Positions 63,553 through 64,000 of a DNA stretch of 64,000 bases are shown here, piece after piece; positions within the stretch are counted from its first letter, which is position 1, and each line of letters begins with the position of its first letter. The translations under genes were made by a program, and so were the position numbers. The notes below the pieces were generated by a model. The model was given only the letters and a program-made list of their open reading frames with translations, made no database searches and was not told the DNA's origin. Where the stretch lies: assembly GCF_041431415.1 (NCBI RefSeq), contig NZ_CP107845.1, positions 5,952,001 through 6,016,000 of the forward strand, written 5' to 3'. The DNA comes from Streptomyces sp. NBC_00513. GTDB lineage: Bacteria > Actinomycetota > Actinomycetes > Streptomycetales > Streptomycetaceae.

Positions 63553-64000
63553 TCAGCCGAACTGCTGCTCCAGGTCCTTGAGTTTGCGCTCCAGGGAGTC
63601 GAGTCGTGGAATGGTCTGGGTGTCGTCCTCGGCGGTCAGGTCCACCGTCCGGGGGCCGGTCACCTCAAGGGAGTCCGTTCCGTTCACGGCCTGCAGGGAG
63701 GGCCGGCGGCGCAGGGGAAGCTGTCCCGCTTCCGGTATGGCCGGCTCCGCGCCGACCGGCGCGGAGCCCGTTCCGGGAGCCAGCCCCGGAACGTCCACCT
63801 GACGGGCGCGGGCCCGTCCGAACGCCCGGTTCTGCCGGCCCAACGCCTTGATGTGGGCGCGGTCCAGGCGGTGTTGCTCCCGCCTGCGGTGCCGGTCCTG
63901 CTCCTTCTCCTTCTTGTCCTCGCGCACCTCGTCCACCGCCTCGTCGAGGGTGCGTACGCCCTCCAGCAGCATCAGCGACCAGGCACCGAACGTCTCGCGG
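63553..64000 (-). CDS. hypothetical protein, partial at right edge
   Basis: The frame is open through the window end, so the N-terminus is missing; an internal ATG at 63972 is unlikely to be the start because RETFGAWSL in front of it looks coding. Visible parts are TFGAWSLMLLEGVRTLDEAVD, a highly charged Lys/Glu/Arg helix, and a C-terminal TIPRLDSLERKLKDLEQQFG coiled coil. I do not recognise a family. It converges on the RsbW-like gene. Confidence 0.65.
   Translation of the reverse strand, partial: RETFGAWSLMLLEGVRTLDEAVDEVREDKKEKEQDRHRRREQHRLDRAHIKALGRQNRAFGRARARQVDVPGLAPGTGSAPVGAEPAIPEAGQLPLRRRPSLQAVNGTDSLEVTGPRTVDLTAEDDTQTIPRLDSLERKLKDLEQQFG

Overview
The window is high-GC actinobacterial chromosome, almost certainly Streptomyces or a close relative. 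Signs of this are the strong G/C bias at third codon positions, many GTG starts, four-base GTGA/ATGA gene overlaps, an XRE/DUF5753 regulator paired with a DUF397 protein, a DUF1707-FHA protein, a SAV2148-type HEPN protein, an LppU-like secreted protein and the Streptomyces-type leader peptide ahead of the sulfur assimilation operon. No plasmid, prophage, insertion sequence or CRISPR array is visible. The layout looks like core or near-core chromosome with some lineage-specific insertions and one decayed interval.

Layout. 1-2013: a GTPase-associated protein (GAP1-like) running off the left edge. 2470-5450: Tat-exported phospholipase C and an alpha/beta hydrolase, closed by a perfect hairpin terminator. 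5536-5609: tRNA-His. 5780-9367: M24 peptidase, treZ, DUF1707-FHA protein. 9413-11315: XRE/DUF397 regulator pair facing a three-gene cassette of small overlapping genes. 11411-14314: membrane protein, M14 peptidase, and a protein joining a DnaJ C-terminal-like domain to an LppU-like exterior domain. 14499-20267: treY, an MFS transporter and glgX; with treZ these supply the TreX-TreY-TreZ route from glycogen to trehalose. 20553-24728: SAV2148/HEPN protein, a truncated and a complete DEDDh exonuclease, a multiply broken S1-domain pseudogene and an APH-fold kinase. 24878-28596: leaderless macrolide-type glycosyltransferase, DUF1697 protein, aldo/keto reductase and ketopantoate-reductase-like protein.

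28615-38201 is one long minus-strand sulfur operon: leader peptide, sulfite reductase, a 59-residue zinc-ribbon protein, cysH, cysC, cysD, cysN, then ssuA, ssuB, ssuC and a sirohydrochlorin chelatase. It covers sulfonate uptake, sulfate activation, reduction to sulfide, and the siroheme cofactor for the sulfite reductase. 38364-44621 holds a GNAT enzyme, a GAF-domain regulator, an AidB-type dehydrogenase divergent from a BrkB/YihY membrane protein, an AraC regulator and a VOC protein. 44828-52515 holds three co-directional genes: a YqiJ-like membrane OB-fold protein, a flotillin and a 1614-residue MoxR-like AAA+ ATPase. 52615-64000 holds a small uORF, rsgA, a DUF456 protein, a regulator divergent from a large secreted subtilase with a perfect palindrome between them, a degenerate PP2C protein, a PoxB-type enzyme, an RsbW-like kinase and a partial gene at the right edge.

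The main pattern not explained by the gene list is initiation. At least twelve genes carry a -10-like hexamer (xANNNT) exactly six bases before the start codon and mostly lack a Shine-Dalgarno sequence, as expected for leaderless mRNAs. In one case (42228/42246) a single seven-base sequence can serve as -10 for two divergent leaderless genes whose start codons are only 17 bp apart. The flotillin/AAA+ cluster is the best candidate for a poorly described multi-gene system.
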